Positions 41,643-50,740 are shown, counted from the stretch's first letter. The stretch: DNA of 64,000 nucleotides from Streptomyces sp. MJM8645 (GCF_001625365.1 NZ_LJJF01000001.1:62001-126000), one strand, 5' to 3'. Notes: generated by a model from the letters alone, not told the origin. A program made the numbers and translations.

Positions 41643-42191
41643 CTACTCCACCGGGGACGGGCCCACGGCGGGGAAGAGGATCGGGCTGAGCAGGTACGGC
41701 TCCCGGCCCGGCGCCGGCCCGTTCGCCAGCCGAGGCACCAGGACGGCCCGCAACTCGCCGCTGAGCTCCGCGAGTTCCGCCGGGTCGAGCCAGCACGTGC
41801 CCTGCCGGTAGGCCACCCCCTGGGCGGCCGGGTCGGCGTCCTCGCGGTCGAGGTAGGCGTTGAACTCGGCGATCAGGACGGCCATCGCGGCGGCGAAGCC
41901 CCGGCGGTGGTCCTCCCGCGTCATCGCGGCGGCCGCGGCGTCGTCCACGACCGGGCGGTCCTCGCGCAGCCGGTAGTGCCGCTCGACGGCGCCGCGCACC
42001 CGGCGCTCCTCGGCGACCTCCAGGAAGCCGGCCTCCGCGAGCAGCGCGACGTGCCGGTACACCGTCACCTTCGACACGCCGGACAGCCGCTCGCACAGCT
42101 GCGAGGTGGTGAGCACCTGCCCGCCGGCGAGGGCGTGCACCACGCGCAGGCGCACCGGGTGGAGGAGGAGGTCTACCGCTTCGAGGTCCAT
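41643..42191 (-). CDS. ArsR-like winged-helix regulator of the divergent hydrolase
   Basis: A 182-residue protein. The N-terminal winged helix reads LLLHPVRLRVVHALAGGQVL, then CERLSGVSKVTVYRHVALLAEAGFL. The C-terminal half is a helical sensor (MTREDHRRGFAAAMAVLIAEFNAYLDRE) as in ArsR-like regulators with a DUF4180/ligand domain. There are no obvious metal ligands. It is divergent from an alpha/beta hydrolase across a 93-bp AT-richer gap with a TTTCA...TGAAA repeat, so it likely represses that hydrolase. Confidence 0.82.
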   Translation of the reverse strand: MDLEAVDLLLHPVRLRVVHALAGGQVLTTSQLCERLSGVSKVTVYRHVALLAEAGFLEVAEERRVRGAVERHYRLREDRPVVDDAAAAAMTREDHRRGFAAAMAVLIAEFNAYLDREDADPAAQGVAYRQGTCWLDPAELAELSGELRAVLVPRLANGPAPGREPYLLSPILFPAVGPSPVE

Positions 42192-42284
42192 TGCCCAACG
42201 ATTTCACAGTCGCTATCATTATCAAAGATGAAAACAGTGCGTCCGGGAGACGACCCGGATGCCGGTTCCCAGGGGGGAAGCACC

Positions 42285-43127
42285 ATGCGCCAGACGAACG
42301 GGCGGGCCATCACCGTCAACGGGCGATCGATCCACGTCGAGGAGTCCGGCCACGGCACGGACGTCGTGCTCTTCGAGTCGGGCCAGGGCCTCGGCCGCGC
42401 CTCCTGGGACCCGGTCCTGCCGCTGCTCGCGGACCGTGCCCGGCTGGTCGCCTACGACCGGGCCGGCTTCGGCCGCAGCCCCCGCACCGACGCCCCGCTC
42501 GACCTCGACGACCTGGCGGACGACCTGGTCGCCCTCGCCGAGGCCGTCGCCCCCGACCGGTTCGTCCTGGTCGCCCACAGCATGGGCGGCCTGGTCGCCC
42601 GCCTCGCGTACCAGCGCCTCGCGCCCCGGCTGCGCGGCATCCTGATGGTCGACACCACACCGGAGACCGCGCCCGCCTTCGACGCCATCGACCAGATCGC
42701 CCGCCGCGTCGACCGCACGCTCGCCATCGCCCAACCCCTGGTCCGCAGTCGCCTGGTGGCCCGCCTGTTCAGCGGCACCGCCCGCCGGGTCTTCCCCACC
42801 GACACCTACGAGACCATGCTCGCCGAGGACTTCGTCCCGGCCGGCCTCGCCCAGACCCGCCGCGAATTCCGCGCCGTCGCGGCGGCCGTCCCCCGGCTGC
42901 GCGCCGAACCCCCGGCACCCCCCGGCTGCCCGACCGTCCTGCTGTCCGCCGACCGCCCCCGCCGAGGCGGCGAACGCACCCACCCCGCCCTCCAGGAACA
43001 CCAGCGCCACTGGACCGAAACCCTCCCCGACGGCCGCTACGAGACCGTCGACGCCGGCCACTTCATCCAGGGCGAGCGGCCCGACGTGGTCGCCGCCCGG
43101 ATCCGCGAACTCCTCGACCGCGGCTGA
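42285..43127 (+). CDS. Alpha/beta hydrolase
   Basis: A 280-residue canonical alpha/beta hydrolase: VVLFESGQGLGRASW (oxyanion region, about 22-36), LVAYDRAGFGRSPR, the nucleophile elbow LVAHSMGGLVARL and the catalytic His in VDAGHFIQGERPD. It has no signal peptide. The ATG at 42285 follows GGGGGGAAG with 4 nt spacing; an in-frame upstream ATG (42229) lacks a ribosome site. Its substrate is unknown. The divergent winged-helix regulator suggests induction by a small molecule. Confidence 0.88.
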   Translation: MRQTNGRAITVNGRSIHVEESGHGTDVVLFESGQGLGRASWDPVLPLLADRARLVAYDRAGFGRSPRTDAPLDLDDLADDLVALAEAVAPDRFVLVAHSMGGLVARLAYQRLAPRLRGILMVDTTPETAPAFDAIDQIARRVDRTLAIAQPLVRSRLVARLFSGTARRVFPTDTYETMLAEDFVPAGLAQTRREFRAVAAAVPRLRAEPPAPPGCPTVLLSADRPRRGGERTHPALQEHQRHWTETLPDGRYETVDAGHFIQGERPDVVAARIRELLDRG

Positions 43128-43203
43128 GCGGTGGGCCACCGGGCGTCGGTCGACCGGCCGCAGAACGTCCGCCCGTCCGACCCGATCGCCGGCCTCGGCC
43201 GGT

Positions 43204-45750
43204 TCAGGCCGACGGCAGCAGTCCAGGCACCGGGCCGCCGCGACGGGACAGCCGGCGCAGGAAGGTCAGCACTCCGGGCGTCCCGACCGCCCAGGCGCGG
43301 GACTCGGCGGTCGGGTCGCCGCCGGGGAAGACCGGGCGGCCCGCCGGCCCGCCGGCCCGGGTGAGGAGCAGGGCTGCCAGTTGCTCCGCCGCGCGCCAGT
43401 GGCGGGGGTCGCCGGTGGCCGTGGCGAGGTCCACGAGGAGGTCGCCGACTCCGGCCAGGCCGCAGCAGCGGACCACCAGGGCGGTGCGCGGGGCGAGCGT
43501 CCGGCAGGTGTCGGCCGCGTCGGCGGCCAGGGCGAGGAGGGCGTCGTCGCCGTACTGGATCCCGGCCTGGACGAGGACCGTGCCGAGGCCGGCCAGGCCC
43601 CGGCACCAGGAGAGGTACCGGCGGGTCGCCCCGGGCCGCAGGGCGGCCGCGTTGAGGCGGGGGAGGTCGGCGGCGAGTCCGTCGACGATGCGGTGGGCCG
43701 TCCGGCGGGAGGCCTCGTCGGGCCGGGCGAGGAGGAAGTGAGCGATGCCCGCGCGGCCGTGCGCGAAGCCCTCGGCGAGGGCGGCGGTGCCGGGGTTGGG
43801 CGCCTCGCCGGGGTCGTCGAGGGGGCGGGCGGTCAGTGCCGTGGCGCACGCGGCGGCCGCCGCGAGGTGCCGGTCGGCGTCCCGGCCGAGGGCGGCGAGC
43901 AGCAGGTGGGCGGTGCCGAGCCCGGCCGCGCCGGCGATCTGGTCGGTCCCGACGGGCTCGTGGTGGCGGAGGTACGGGGGCTTCGTACCGGGCGGCGCCG
44001 TGCCGAGGGTGGCGGCGCTCTGGGCGAGGAACAGGTCGGCGCCCGCCCGGCCTTGGTAGAGCGAGCCGTCGAGGCGGTCGAGCGCCGGGTGGGCGGCCGT
44101 CCAGTCGGCCAGGGCGGTGGCGGCGGCCCGGGCGTCGGGGCGGTCCGCGTGCTCCAGCAGTTCGAGGCCGAGGCCGGCGGCGCCGTCGTAGAGCGACAGC
44201 AGGGTGCGGGGTTCGCCGGCGCGCGGGTCGGTGGCGACCAGCTCGCGGGCCATCCGCACGCAGGTGCCGACGGTGTGGTCGACGGCCTCGTCGAGCGGGG
44301 CCCGGCGCGGCGCGGCCGAGCGCCGGGCCGGGGGGCGGCCGGGCGGCCTCCCGTCCCGCAGGCCGGCGGCGGCGGCCGCGCGCCGGGCCCGGTCCGGGCT
44401 CACCAGGCCCGTGACCAGGGCCACCGCGGAATCCGCCGAGTCCGAAGGCCCGGGGAGGGCCGCGCGCAGGCAGGCCAGGGTGCGGTCGCGGTTGGTCGCC
44501 GGGTCGGGGTCGATCACCACCGGGTCGAGTCCGGTGAGGGCGTGGTGGAGCGTGGTGCCCAGCGCGTAGTAGTCCTCGGTGGGGTCGCTTCCGGTGGCGC
44601 CGGGCAGCCCGTAGCCCGCCGTGGCCCCGGGCGGGCGGGCGCCGTCGAGGGCGCTGACGCCGAAGTCGACCAGCGAGCAGCGGCCGGCGGCGTCGAGCAC
44701 CACGTTCGCGGGTTTCAGGTCGCAGACCACCACGCCGCGCGCGTGCACCGCGTCCAGGATCCGCAGCAGTCCGCGCGCCAGGCGCCACCAGTCGCGCCCG
44801 CCGGTGCCCGGCCGCAGGTCGTACGGGCCTGCGGCGAGGACGTCGCGCCGCAGGTCGCGCGGCCCGCACGCGCCGCTGACCAGGTACTCGTCGGCGCCGT
44901 GCCGGAAGTAGTCGACCAGCGGCGGCACCCCGGGCACCCCGGCCAGGGCGGTGAGCACCCGGCGTTCGTGCCGGAGCCGGCCGCGCGCGTCGGTGCCCGC
45001 GCCGTCCTCGCCGACGTGGGCGCGGGCCTGTTTGACCACCACCTCGCGCCCGGTGGCGAGTTCGACCGCGCGGTAGACGTGGCCGTTCGGCGAGCGGGTG
45101 ATCCCGGCGGTGATCCGGTAGCGGCCCTCGCCGACCCGGGTGGTCGGCGGCCGGGCGGAGGCGGCCGCGACGGGCGCGAACGGGTCGCTCGCCCAGGGCG
45201 GTTGGCGGTAGCGGGCTTCGGCCAGGCCGGGGAAGACCGCCCCGTCCGGGCCGGTCATGCCGTAGTCGGCGCCGTCGTCCGTGACCCGGAACAGGCCGTA
45301 GCGGTAGTAGACCGGCGCGTCCGGCCGGAGCCGGCGGTCGCTCACCACCCGGGGCCCGGCCCAGCCGGCCAGCGCCCGGGCCAACTCCGTTCCCAGCGCG
45401 ACGAGGTCCGCCTCGTCCGGGTAGACCGTGACGGCCTTGCCCACGGCCGCGGGGCCGCGCAGCCCGCTGTTGAGCTCCCGCAGCACGGCCGCGCCCGCCG
45501 CGAACTTCGCGTCGCAGGTGCGGCGCAGCAGGATCGGGACCACCGCGTCCAGCAGCTGCGGGAGTTGGCCCTGCCGGGCGGACAGGTGGAGCTTCCAGCC
45601 GTGGGCACGCGCCGGCATCCGCGGGTCCTGGAGGTACCACCACTGCCCGTCGGTGTGCAGCGGGCGGCGCGGGCCGGGCGCGGCGGCCGCCAGGTCGGCG
45701 ACCCGGCGCCGCAGTGCCTCGGCGGAGCCGGGGTCGGGTGGTGTGGTCAT
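43204..45750 (-). CDS. Class IV lanthipeptide synthetase (LanL-type) with CCG zinc motif
   Basis: An 848-residue three-domain enzyme. The N-terminal lyase-like part (about 1-200) has HGWKLHLSARQGQLPQLLDAVVP and CDAKFAAGAAVLRELN. A Ser/Thr kinase (about 200-430) has VVVKQARAH, VCDLKPANVVL and LVDFGVSAL. The C-terminal LanC-like cyclase has FAHGRAGIAHFL and zinc ligands Cys716 (WCRG) and Cys762-Cys763 (RCCG). Retained zinc cysteines indicate class IV rather than class III. The usual Cys-His pair is Cys-Cys, as in ProcM-type cyclases. It phosphorylates and eliminates Ser/Thr and cyclises Cys onto them. The precursor gene is 38 bp upstream. ATG 45750 is preceded by GGGGGAGGGGCGGAG. Confidence 0.9.
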   Translation of the reverse strand: MTTPPDPGSAEALRRRVADLAAAAPGPRRPLHTDGQWWYLQDPRMPARAHGWKLHLSARQGQLPQLLDAVVPILLRRTCDAKFAAGAAVLRELNSGLRGPAAVGKAVTVYPDEADLVALGTELARALAGWAGPRVVSDRRLRPDAPVYYRYGLFRVTDDGADYGMTGPDGAVFPGLAEARYRQPPWASDPFAPVAAASARPPTTRVGEGRYRITAGITRSPNGHVYRAVELATGREVVVKQARAHVGEDGAGTDARGRLRHERRVLTALAGVPGVPPLVDYFRHGADEYLVSGACGPRDLRRDVLAAGPYDLRPGTGGRDWWRLARGLLRILDAVHARGVVVCDLKPANVVLDAAGRCSLVDFGVSALDGARPPGATAGYGLPGATGSDPTEDYYALGTTLHHALTGLDPVVIDPDPATNRDRTLACLRAALPGPSDSADSAVALVTGLVSPDRARRAAAAAGLRDGRPPGRPPARRSAAPRRAPLDEAVDHTVGTCVRMARELVATDPRAGEPRTLLSLYDGAAGLGLELLEHADRPDARAAATALADWTAAHPALDRLDGSLYQGRAGADLFLAQSAATLGTAPPGTKPPYLRHHEPVGTDQIAGAAGLGTAHLLLAALGRDADRHLAAAAACATALTARPLDDPGEAPNPGTAALAEGFAHGRAGIAHFLLARPDEASRRTAHRIVDGLAADLPRLNAAALRPGATRRYLSWCRGLAGLGTVLVQAGIQYGDDALLALAADAADTCRTLAPRTALVVRCCGLAGVGDLLVDLATATGDPRHWRAAEQLAALLLTRAGGPAGRPVFPGGDPTAESRAWAVGTPGVLTFLRRLSRRGGPVPGLLPSA

Positions 45751-45788
45751 CGCTCCGCCCCTCCCCCGGTCCGCTTCCTCGGTACGGG

Positions 45789-45956
45789 TCAGCAGTCCAC
45801 GGCGCAGTCGAAGCGCGTCGGAACGTAGGTGACCCACGGGTCGGCGAGACACGCGACCGGGGCGAGGTCCGCGTCGTGCTCGTCCTCGAAGACGATGGCG
45901 TCCTCGTCGATGTCCAGCAGGCCTGCGTCGCGGATCTCGGTCACCACTGCGCTCAT
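45789..45956 (-). CDS. Class IV lanthipeptide precursor (55 aa)
   Basis: A 55-residue peptide directly before the synthetase gene. The leader is acidic (LLDIDEDAIVFEDEHDAD, about 13-30), as expected for class III/IV leaders. The C-terminal part from Cys36 reads CLADPWVTYVPTRFD then CAVDC. Only Thr43 and Thr47 can be dehydrated, yet there are three Cys (36, 51, 55). The ATG at 45956 has GGAGGA 7 nt upstream. Two methyllanthionines (for example 43 with 51 and 47 with 55) would leave Cys36 free or disulfide-bound. No transporter or protease gene is adjacent. Confidence 0.88.
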   Translation of the reverse strand: MSAVVTEIRDAGLLDIDEDAIVFEDEHDADLAPVACLADPWVTYVPTRFDCAVDC

Positions 45957-46179
45957 GGGTGGTTCCTCCCTTGGGGGTTGGACCTGCTCTCGCGGATCAT
46001 GCCGGGCGCGCGGGACACCTGGGCGCGCTGATCCGACGTGACCCGCAAGAGGGGGCCTGGGCCGGTGTTCCTTGCGGTTGGCGCCTCATGCTAGCCACGC
46101 CGACCGGTCCGCGACAGGGGTACGACAACGCCAACTCGGCCGCTCAGCACCGCGATTCCCGGCGACCGGAACGGATCGT

Positions 46180-46842
46180 TCAGTCACTCACCAGGCGGCG
46201 GCCGGTGATCTCGTCCGGGCTGATCCGGATCCAGCAGGTCCGGTCGCCGCCGGCCCAGGGGATCGCGCCGGGGAGGCCGACCAGGTGGTGCAGGGCGGCG
46301 GGGTCGTGCACGTGGTGGGCGGTGCCGAGGAGGAGGACGCTCCAGCCCCGGCCGAGGTACTCGTCGATGTGGTCGATCTGGAAGGAGAGCGCGGTGCCCT
46401 CGGCCGGGGCGCCGCGCTCGGTGGTGCGGTAGGCGATGGTGCGGTCGTCGACGACGTAGTTGACGGGGACGACGACCGGGCCCGGCTGGAGCGGCAGGGC
46501 GATGCGGCCGACGCCGTGGGTGCCGATCAGCTCCCAGCACTCGGGTTCGGTGAGGCCGAGCAGCCGCGGGTGCGGGCCGGGGCCGCCCTGGCCGGGCGGG
46601 GCGTCGGCGCGGCCTTCGAGCAGTTCGCCGCGACTGAGGCCGAGTGCGGCGGCGATCCGGACGAAGCCGCCGGGGTCGAAGGCCGGTCCGGCTTCGAGCA
46701 GGTAGTGCAGGTAGCGGGGGGCCATGGCCGCCTGGTGGGCGAGGTCGTCCTCGCTGAGGCCGAGTTGTTCGCGCCGCTCGGCGATCCGGCCGGCCACGGC
46801 GGCGGGTTCGGCCCGGTCGACGGCGTCAGGGGTGTCGTTCAC
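46180..46842 (-). CDS. HTH (XRE-like) plus pyridoxamine 5'-phosphate oxidase-like fusion
   Basis: A 220-residue protein. The N-terminus is a cro/C1-type HTH (GRIAERREQLGLSEDDLAHQAAMAPRYL, about 18-45). The C-terminal split-barrel FMN/F420-binding domain has GTHGVGRIALPLQPGPVVVPVNYVV and YRTTERGAPAEGTALSFQIDHID. Such fusions occur widely in actinobacteria, often among stress and dormancy genes. The GTG at 46842 follows AGGAG with 8-nt spacing; a longer frame upstream is low-complexity. It could sense redox or a flavin-related ligand. No target is evident, and it faces away from the NmrA-like gene. Confidence 0.85.
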   Translation of the reverse strand: MNDTPDAVDRAEPAAVAGRIAERREQLGLSEDDLAHQAAMAPRYLHYLLEAGPAFDPGGFVRIAAALGLSRGELLEGRADAPPGQGGPGPHPRLLGLTEPECWELIGTHGVGRIALPLQPGPVVVPVNYVVDDRTIAYRTTERGAPAEGTALSFQIDHIDEYLGRGWSVLLLGTAHHVHDPAALHHLVGLPGAIPWAGGDRTCWIRISPDEITGRRLVSD

Positions 46843-47125
46843 GGTGGTGGCTCCTCGGCTTGCCGGCGGGTGCCCGGGGTCGCGCCCGGCGTCGTGTCCC
46901 GGGTCGTGTCCGGGCGGTGACCAGGCCGGATCCATCCAAGCGCCCGGCGCGCGCCAAGTCGAGGAACGGCGGGGCGCCGTGCGTGTCGGCTCGGGGCGAA
47001 CCGTGGCCGGCCCACCCGACCGGCCCGAGCCCGGCGGGCCCGACCTTGATCGGCTCCGCCCCGCCTGCGATCATCACGCTGACGTCGAATCAGGTCGGCG
47101 TCCGCTACGGGGAGGAGTGCCATCC

Positions 47126-47986
47126 GTGATCGTTGTGACGGGTGCCACCGGTACGGTCGGGTCGAAGGTGGTCGTGGGGCTGCGCGAGCGCGGCGAGGCG
47201 GTGCGGGCGCTGGTGCGCGCCGGTTCGCCGGGCCCGGCGGAGTGGGACGACGCGGTCGAGCGGGTGGCCGCCGACTTCTCGGACCCGGCTTCGCTGGACG
47301 CGGCCCTGGCCGGGGCCGACGTCGTCTACCTCCTGGTGGCCGTCCACCCCGAGATGGCCGCCCACGAGCGGAACGTGATCGACGCGGCCGTGCGCACCGG
47401 CCGGCGGCCCCGGATCGTGCTGCACGCGGCGGCGGGCGTCGAGCAGCGGCCGGAGGGCGTCCGCTTCGTGGGCGCACACGTCAGCGGCCTGGACCACCTG
47501 CGGGCCTCCGGGCTGCCGTGGACGGTCGTGGCGCCGAACGGCTTCCACCAGAACGTCCTGGGCATGGCCGCGGGCGTCCGGGCCGGCACCCTCGCGGCGC
47601 CGGGCGGCGAGGGCGCGGTGTCGTACGTGGACGCCCGGGACGTGGCGGCGGCCGCCGTCGAGGTGCTGGCGACCGAAGGCCACGAGGGCGCGGTCTACAC
47701 CCTGACCGGCCCGGAAGCGCTGTCGCACGACGCCTTGGCCGAGCGGCTCGCCGCGGTCGCGGGCCGCCCGGTGGCGTACACCGCACTGGCGCCCGAGGCG
47801 GCCCTGGCCGGAATGCTCGACGCGGGCTGGGACCAGTGGCGCGCCGAGGGCATGGTCGAGCTGTACGGGCTGTACGCGGCCGGGTACGCCGCCGCCGTCA
47901 GCCCCGACGTGGAGAAGCTCACCGGCCGCCCGGCGCGCTCCTTCGCCGAGTTCGCCGCCGAGCACGCGGCCGCCTTCGCCGGCTAG
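47126..47986 (+). CDS. NmrA-like NAD(P)-binding oxidoreductase
   Basis: A 286-residue atypical short-chain dehydrogenase: IVVTGATGTVGSKVV (TGxxGxxG, about 2-16), VRALVRAG after beta-2, ADVVYLLVAVHP, and PWTVVAPNGFHQNVLG. The catalytic Tyr of classic SDRs is not obvious, which is normal for NmrA-type proteins that act as NADPH sensors or quinone reductases. The GTG at 47126 follows GGGGAGGAG. Its stop codon TAG is part of the CTAG target duplication of the adjacent MITE, so the insertion did not change the protein. Confidence 0.88.
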   Translation: MIVVTGATGTVGSKVVVGLRERGEAVRALVRAGSPGPAEWDDAVERVAADFSDPASLDAALAGADVVYLLVAVHPEMAAHERNVIDAAVRTGRRPRIVLHAAAGVEQRPEGVRFVGAHVSGLDHLRASGLPWTVVAPNGFHQNVLGMAAGVRAGTLAAPGGEGAVSYVDARDVAAAAVEVLATEGHEGAVYTLTGPEALSHDALAERLAAVAGRPVAYTALAPEAALAGMLDAGWDQWRAEGMVELYGLYAAGYAAAVSPDVEKLTGRPARSFAEFAAEHAAAFAG

Positions 47987-48176
47987 GTCCTGTCCGGTCG
48001 ATCTTGGCGGATCAGCCCGCGACGTTGGGCGCCCGGCTGGGCGTGCGCCCGGATCGTCCTCGTACTGGGCGTACTTGGGCGATTCGGGCGTGCGTCCAGC
48101 CGGGATGCGTAATGGGGGTACCTCCCGGCCGAAGGCTGGGGGAGTCGCGGGCCCGGCAAGATCGGCCGGACAGGGC
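47987..48176. mobile_element. 190-bp MITE with 20-bp terminal inverted repeats and CTAG duplication
   Basis: Ends 47987-48006 (GTCCTGTCCGGTCGATCTTG) and 48157-48176 are inverted repeats matching at 18 of 20 positions. Exact CTAG tetramers flank it at 47983-47986 and 48177-48180. A 4-bp CTAG (YTAR) duplication is typical of IS5-family transposition. It has no coding capacity, so it is a non-autonomous element. An internal hairpin with GGTACCTCCCGGCCGAAGG near 48116 is a motif often repeated in Streptomyces genomes. The left duplication contains the stop codon of the NmrA-like gene. Confidence 0.85.
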
Positions 48177-48414
48177 CTAGGCAAGAGGGTTCCAGGACGC
48201 CCGTGGTTCCCGCCACGGGCGTCAGCCCGCCGCCGCCGGGGTGGCGCGGTCGCGCCGGACCGGCGGAGCGGACGGCCCGTCAGGATCCCCGGCGCACGCG
48301 GCTGTCGATCCCCGCGGCCGGGGCGCATACTGTCCTGCGCGGCTCGCACCCGCGCGACAGGGCCCGCTCAGGACCCGGCCCGGGCTGCGCCGCTACGGGG
48401 AAGGTCGGACGAAC

Positions 48415-49227
48415 GTGGCAATTGTCGTTCTCGTCGTCGTGCTGGCGCTGTTCTGGCTGATCACCGGCGTGCGGGTGGTGCAGCAGTACGAGCGCGGCGT
48501 GGTGTTCCGGCTCGGCCGGGTGCGCGAGCAGGTCCGCCAGCCGGGCCTCACCCTGCTGGTGCCGGCGGTCGACCGGATGCGCAAGGTCAACGTCCAGGTC
48601 GTCACCATGCCGGTGCCCGCCCAGGAGGGCATCACCAAGGACAACGTCTCCGTCAGCGTCGACGCCGTGCTGTACTTCCGCGTCGTCGATCCGGTCAAGG
48701 CCACGGTGGACGTCCAGAACTACTCCTTCGCGATGCTCCAGGTCGCCCAGACCTCGCTGCGCTCGATCATCGGCAAGAGCGAGCTGGACGACCTGCTCTC
48801 CGGCCGGGAGAACCTGCACCAGGGGCTGGAGATCATGATGGAGAGCCCCGCCACCGGGTGGGGCGTGCACATCGACCGGGTGGAGATCAAGGACGTCAGC
48901 CTGCCCGACTCGATGAAGCGCTCGATGGCCCGCCAGGCGGAGGCCGACCGCGAGCGCCGGGCCCGGATCATCACCGCGGACGGCGAGTTCCAGGCCGCCG
49001 CCAAGCTCGCCGAGGCCGCCGTCACGATGTCCGAGACCCCGGCGGCGATGCAGCTGCGGCTGCTGCAGACGGTGGTCGAGGTCGCGGCGGAGAAGAACTC
49101 GACGCTGGTGCTGCCGTTCCCGGTGGAGCTGCTGCGCTTCTTCGAGGCCTCAGCCGCCCGGGCCGCCGAAGCGGGCTCCGCGCCGGCGCCCGCCGTCCCG
49201 GCCCAGGCGCCGTCCGACGCGGGCTGA
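48415..49227 (+). CDS. SPFH/stomatin-family membrane protein (slipin)
   Basis: A 270-residue protein with one N-terminal membrane helix (about 2-20), then the SPFH domain: VVQQYERGVVFRLGRVR, GLTLLVPAVDRMRKV, ALFDV-like YFRVVDPVKATVDV, and LRSIIGKSELDDLLSGRE. A charged helix (SMARQAEADRERRARIITADGEFQAA) forms the coiled coil. It is probably anchored in the cytoplasmic membrane and oligomerises in ordered microdomains. No NfeD partner is adjacent, although slipins often have one. The GTG at 48415 is chosen because it precedes the membrane helix directly. Confidence 0.9.
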   Translation: MAIVVLVVVLALFWLITGVRVVQQYERGVVFRLGRVREQVRQPGLTLLVPAVDRMRKVNVQVVTMPVPAQEGITKDNVSVSVDAVLYFRVVDPVKATVDVQNYSFAMLQVAQTSLRSIIGKSELDDLLSGRENLHQGLEIMMESPATGWGVHIDRVEIKDVSLPDSMKRSMARQAEADRERRARIITADGEFQAAAKLAEAAVTMSETPAAMQLRLLQTVVEVAAEKNSTLVLPFPVELLRFFEASAARAAEAGSAPAPAVPAQAPSDAG

Positions 49228-49301
49228 CGGCCCGCCCGCACGACCACGGCCGGCCCGGGGCCCGCCCCTGACCGGCCGTCGGCCATCGACCTGACCGCCC
49301 C

Positions 49302-49919
49302 TCACGGGCGGACGATCGGCAGCAACACCTCGTCGACGATCTCCGCCGGGTCCAGCTGCTCCGGCGCGCCGCCGCACATCTTGATCCGGTACAGCATCAG
49401 CGCCGGGACGACGTCGGTGACCAGCGGGGTGACGGACCCGGGGCGGACCTCGCCCCGGGTGGCACCACGGCCGAGCACCTCGGCGATCAGCGCGGCGGTG
49501 GGCTCCACCACCCGTTCCAGCACGATCGCCAGGAAGGTGTGGGCCCGCTGCTGGTCCAGCTCGCCCATGATGGCCCGCACGGCGGCCCCGGGCTCGCTCA
49601 GCATCGCCGCGCGCAGCCTGGTCACCACCTCCAGCAGGTCCCCGCGCAGGCCGCCGGTGTCGGGCGGCGGGCCGACCGGGGGCAGGCAGGCGCGCAGCGC
49701 GTCCTTGACCAGTTCCTCCTTGGAGGGCCAGCGCCGGTAGAGCGCGGCCTTGCCGGTCTGCGCGGCGGCGGCGACGCCCTCCATGGTGAGCCGGGCGTAG
49801 CCGTCGGCGGTGAGCTGCTGGAGGGCGGCCTCGAAGATGGCGTTCTCCAGCGCCTCACCGCGCCTGCGGAGCGGGGCGCCCGTCGCCGGTCCGCGCGCGA
49901 CTGCGGGTTCAGCGGGCAT
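49302..49919 (-). CDS. TetR-family regulator
   Basis: A 205-residue TetR protein with HTH IFEAALQQLTADGYARLTME then KAALYRRWPSKEELV (about 28-67), followed by a helical ligand domain. The ATG at 49919 is preferred; the in-frame extension upstream is not TetR-like. It has a 500-bp region before it with no gene, containing GAAC...GTTC half-sites near 49980-49998 that could be its operator. It does not flank an obvious efflux pump, and its target is unknown. Confidence 0.88.
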   Translation of the reverse strand: MPAEPAVARGPATGAPLRRRGEALENAIFEAALQQLTADGYARLTMEGVAAAAQTGKAALYRRWPSKEELVKDALRACLPPVGPPPDTGGLRGDLLEVVTRLRAAMLSEPGAAVRAIMGELDQQRAHTFLAIVLERVVEPTAALIAEVLGRGATRGEVRPGSVTPLVTDVVPALMLYRIKMCGGAPEQLDPAEIVDEVLLPIVRP

Positions 49920-50418
49920 GGCTGCGCACCTTCTTCGGCTCCACCTCTCGACACGCCCGTTCACCGGCTGTCCGTAATGAACGGATGTGTTCCCTATATC
50001 CAGGACCACTGTCGATGTTAGTGAACGAACCCGTCACGTCCCAATCGTTCGCCCCCCGGCCGTCGCGGGCCGCGCCGGCGCCGTCGGACCGGCCTGCCAT
50101 GGCTCCCCTTCCCTCCTCGCCCGTACGACGCGGCCGCCCGCCCGCCGGACGCGCCGCCCGCCGGAGCGCGATCGCGTCCGGGCCGCAGGCCGTCGATGCA
50201 CGGGGCCGCCGTCAGGACACCGTCAGTGACGGCGCCCGCACAGTCAAGGGGGCGTCAGGATCACCCGCCCCCCGAGGGTCCGCGGCCTAGGCTCGGACTC
50301 GTCCCCGCCCGGCTGACGCGGGCCCAGCGCCCCGTCACCGACCTCCGGAGCACCCTTAGCCGCCCACACCCGATCCGATCCGCCGTGTCGGACGATACGC
50401 AACGAAGGTGAGGTCCCC
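49920..50418. other. Divergent intergenic region with possible TetR operator
   Basis: The 499 bp between the TetR gene and the small plus-strand gene contain no convincing gene. An AT-richer part at about 49970-50045 carries GAAC-GGATGT-GTTC at 49980-49993 and GTGAACGAAC near 50022, plausible TetR half-sites and promoter elements. The rest is GC-rich with no clear features. Confidence 0.4.
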
Positions 50419-50700
50419 GTGGCCGTTCTCGGCGCCTTCCACCGCCGCCAGCCCCTCCCCGCCAGCTGGCCGGCATCCGCGCCGGCGCGCGGCTCGATGG
50501 CCGCGGCCCTGTCCGCGATCGTGCGCAGGCTCGCCGACAGCCCCCTGGACAACTCCGTGCTCCAGGCCGTGGGCGCCCCGACCGCCTCCAACGGCACCGG
50601 CGCCGCCCGCCGCACGGTGCGGATGCGGGCCAGCTGGCGGGCCGTCACCACCCCCGACGGCGCCCGCCGGCTCGAAGCCCGCTGGGGCCCCGGCCGCTGA
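50419..50700 (+). CDS. Small basic hypothetical protein (93 aa)
   Basis: A GTG at 50419, preceded by GGTGAGG, opens a 93-residue, arginine-rich frame with coding-type third-position GC. It reads MAAALSAIVRRLADSPLDN in the middle and VRMRASWRAVTTPDGARRLEAR at the end. No domain is recognised. It precedes the metal-efflux genes by about 90 bp but has its own spacing and may be unrelated. Confidence 0.5.
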   Translation: MAVLGAFHRRQPLPASWPASAPARGSMAAALSAIVRRLADSPLDNSVLQAVGAPTASNGTGAARRTVRMRASWRAVTTPDGARRLEARWGPGR

Positions 50701-50740
50701 ACCGGGCCCGCCCCGGCGGCCCCGACAGCGCGGGGCCATC

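Noticed and set aside
49980..50040. Firm TetR operator
   Set aside because: Only 4-bp half-sites are seen; mentioned as possible but not annotated as an operator.
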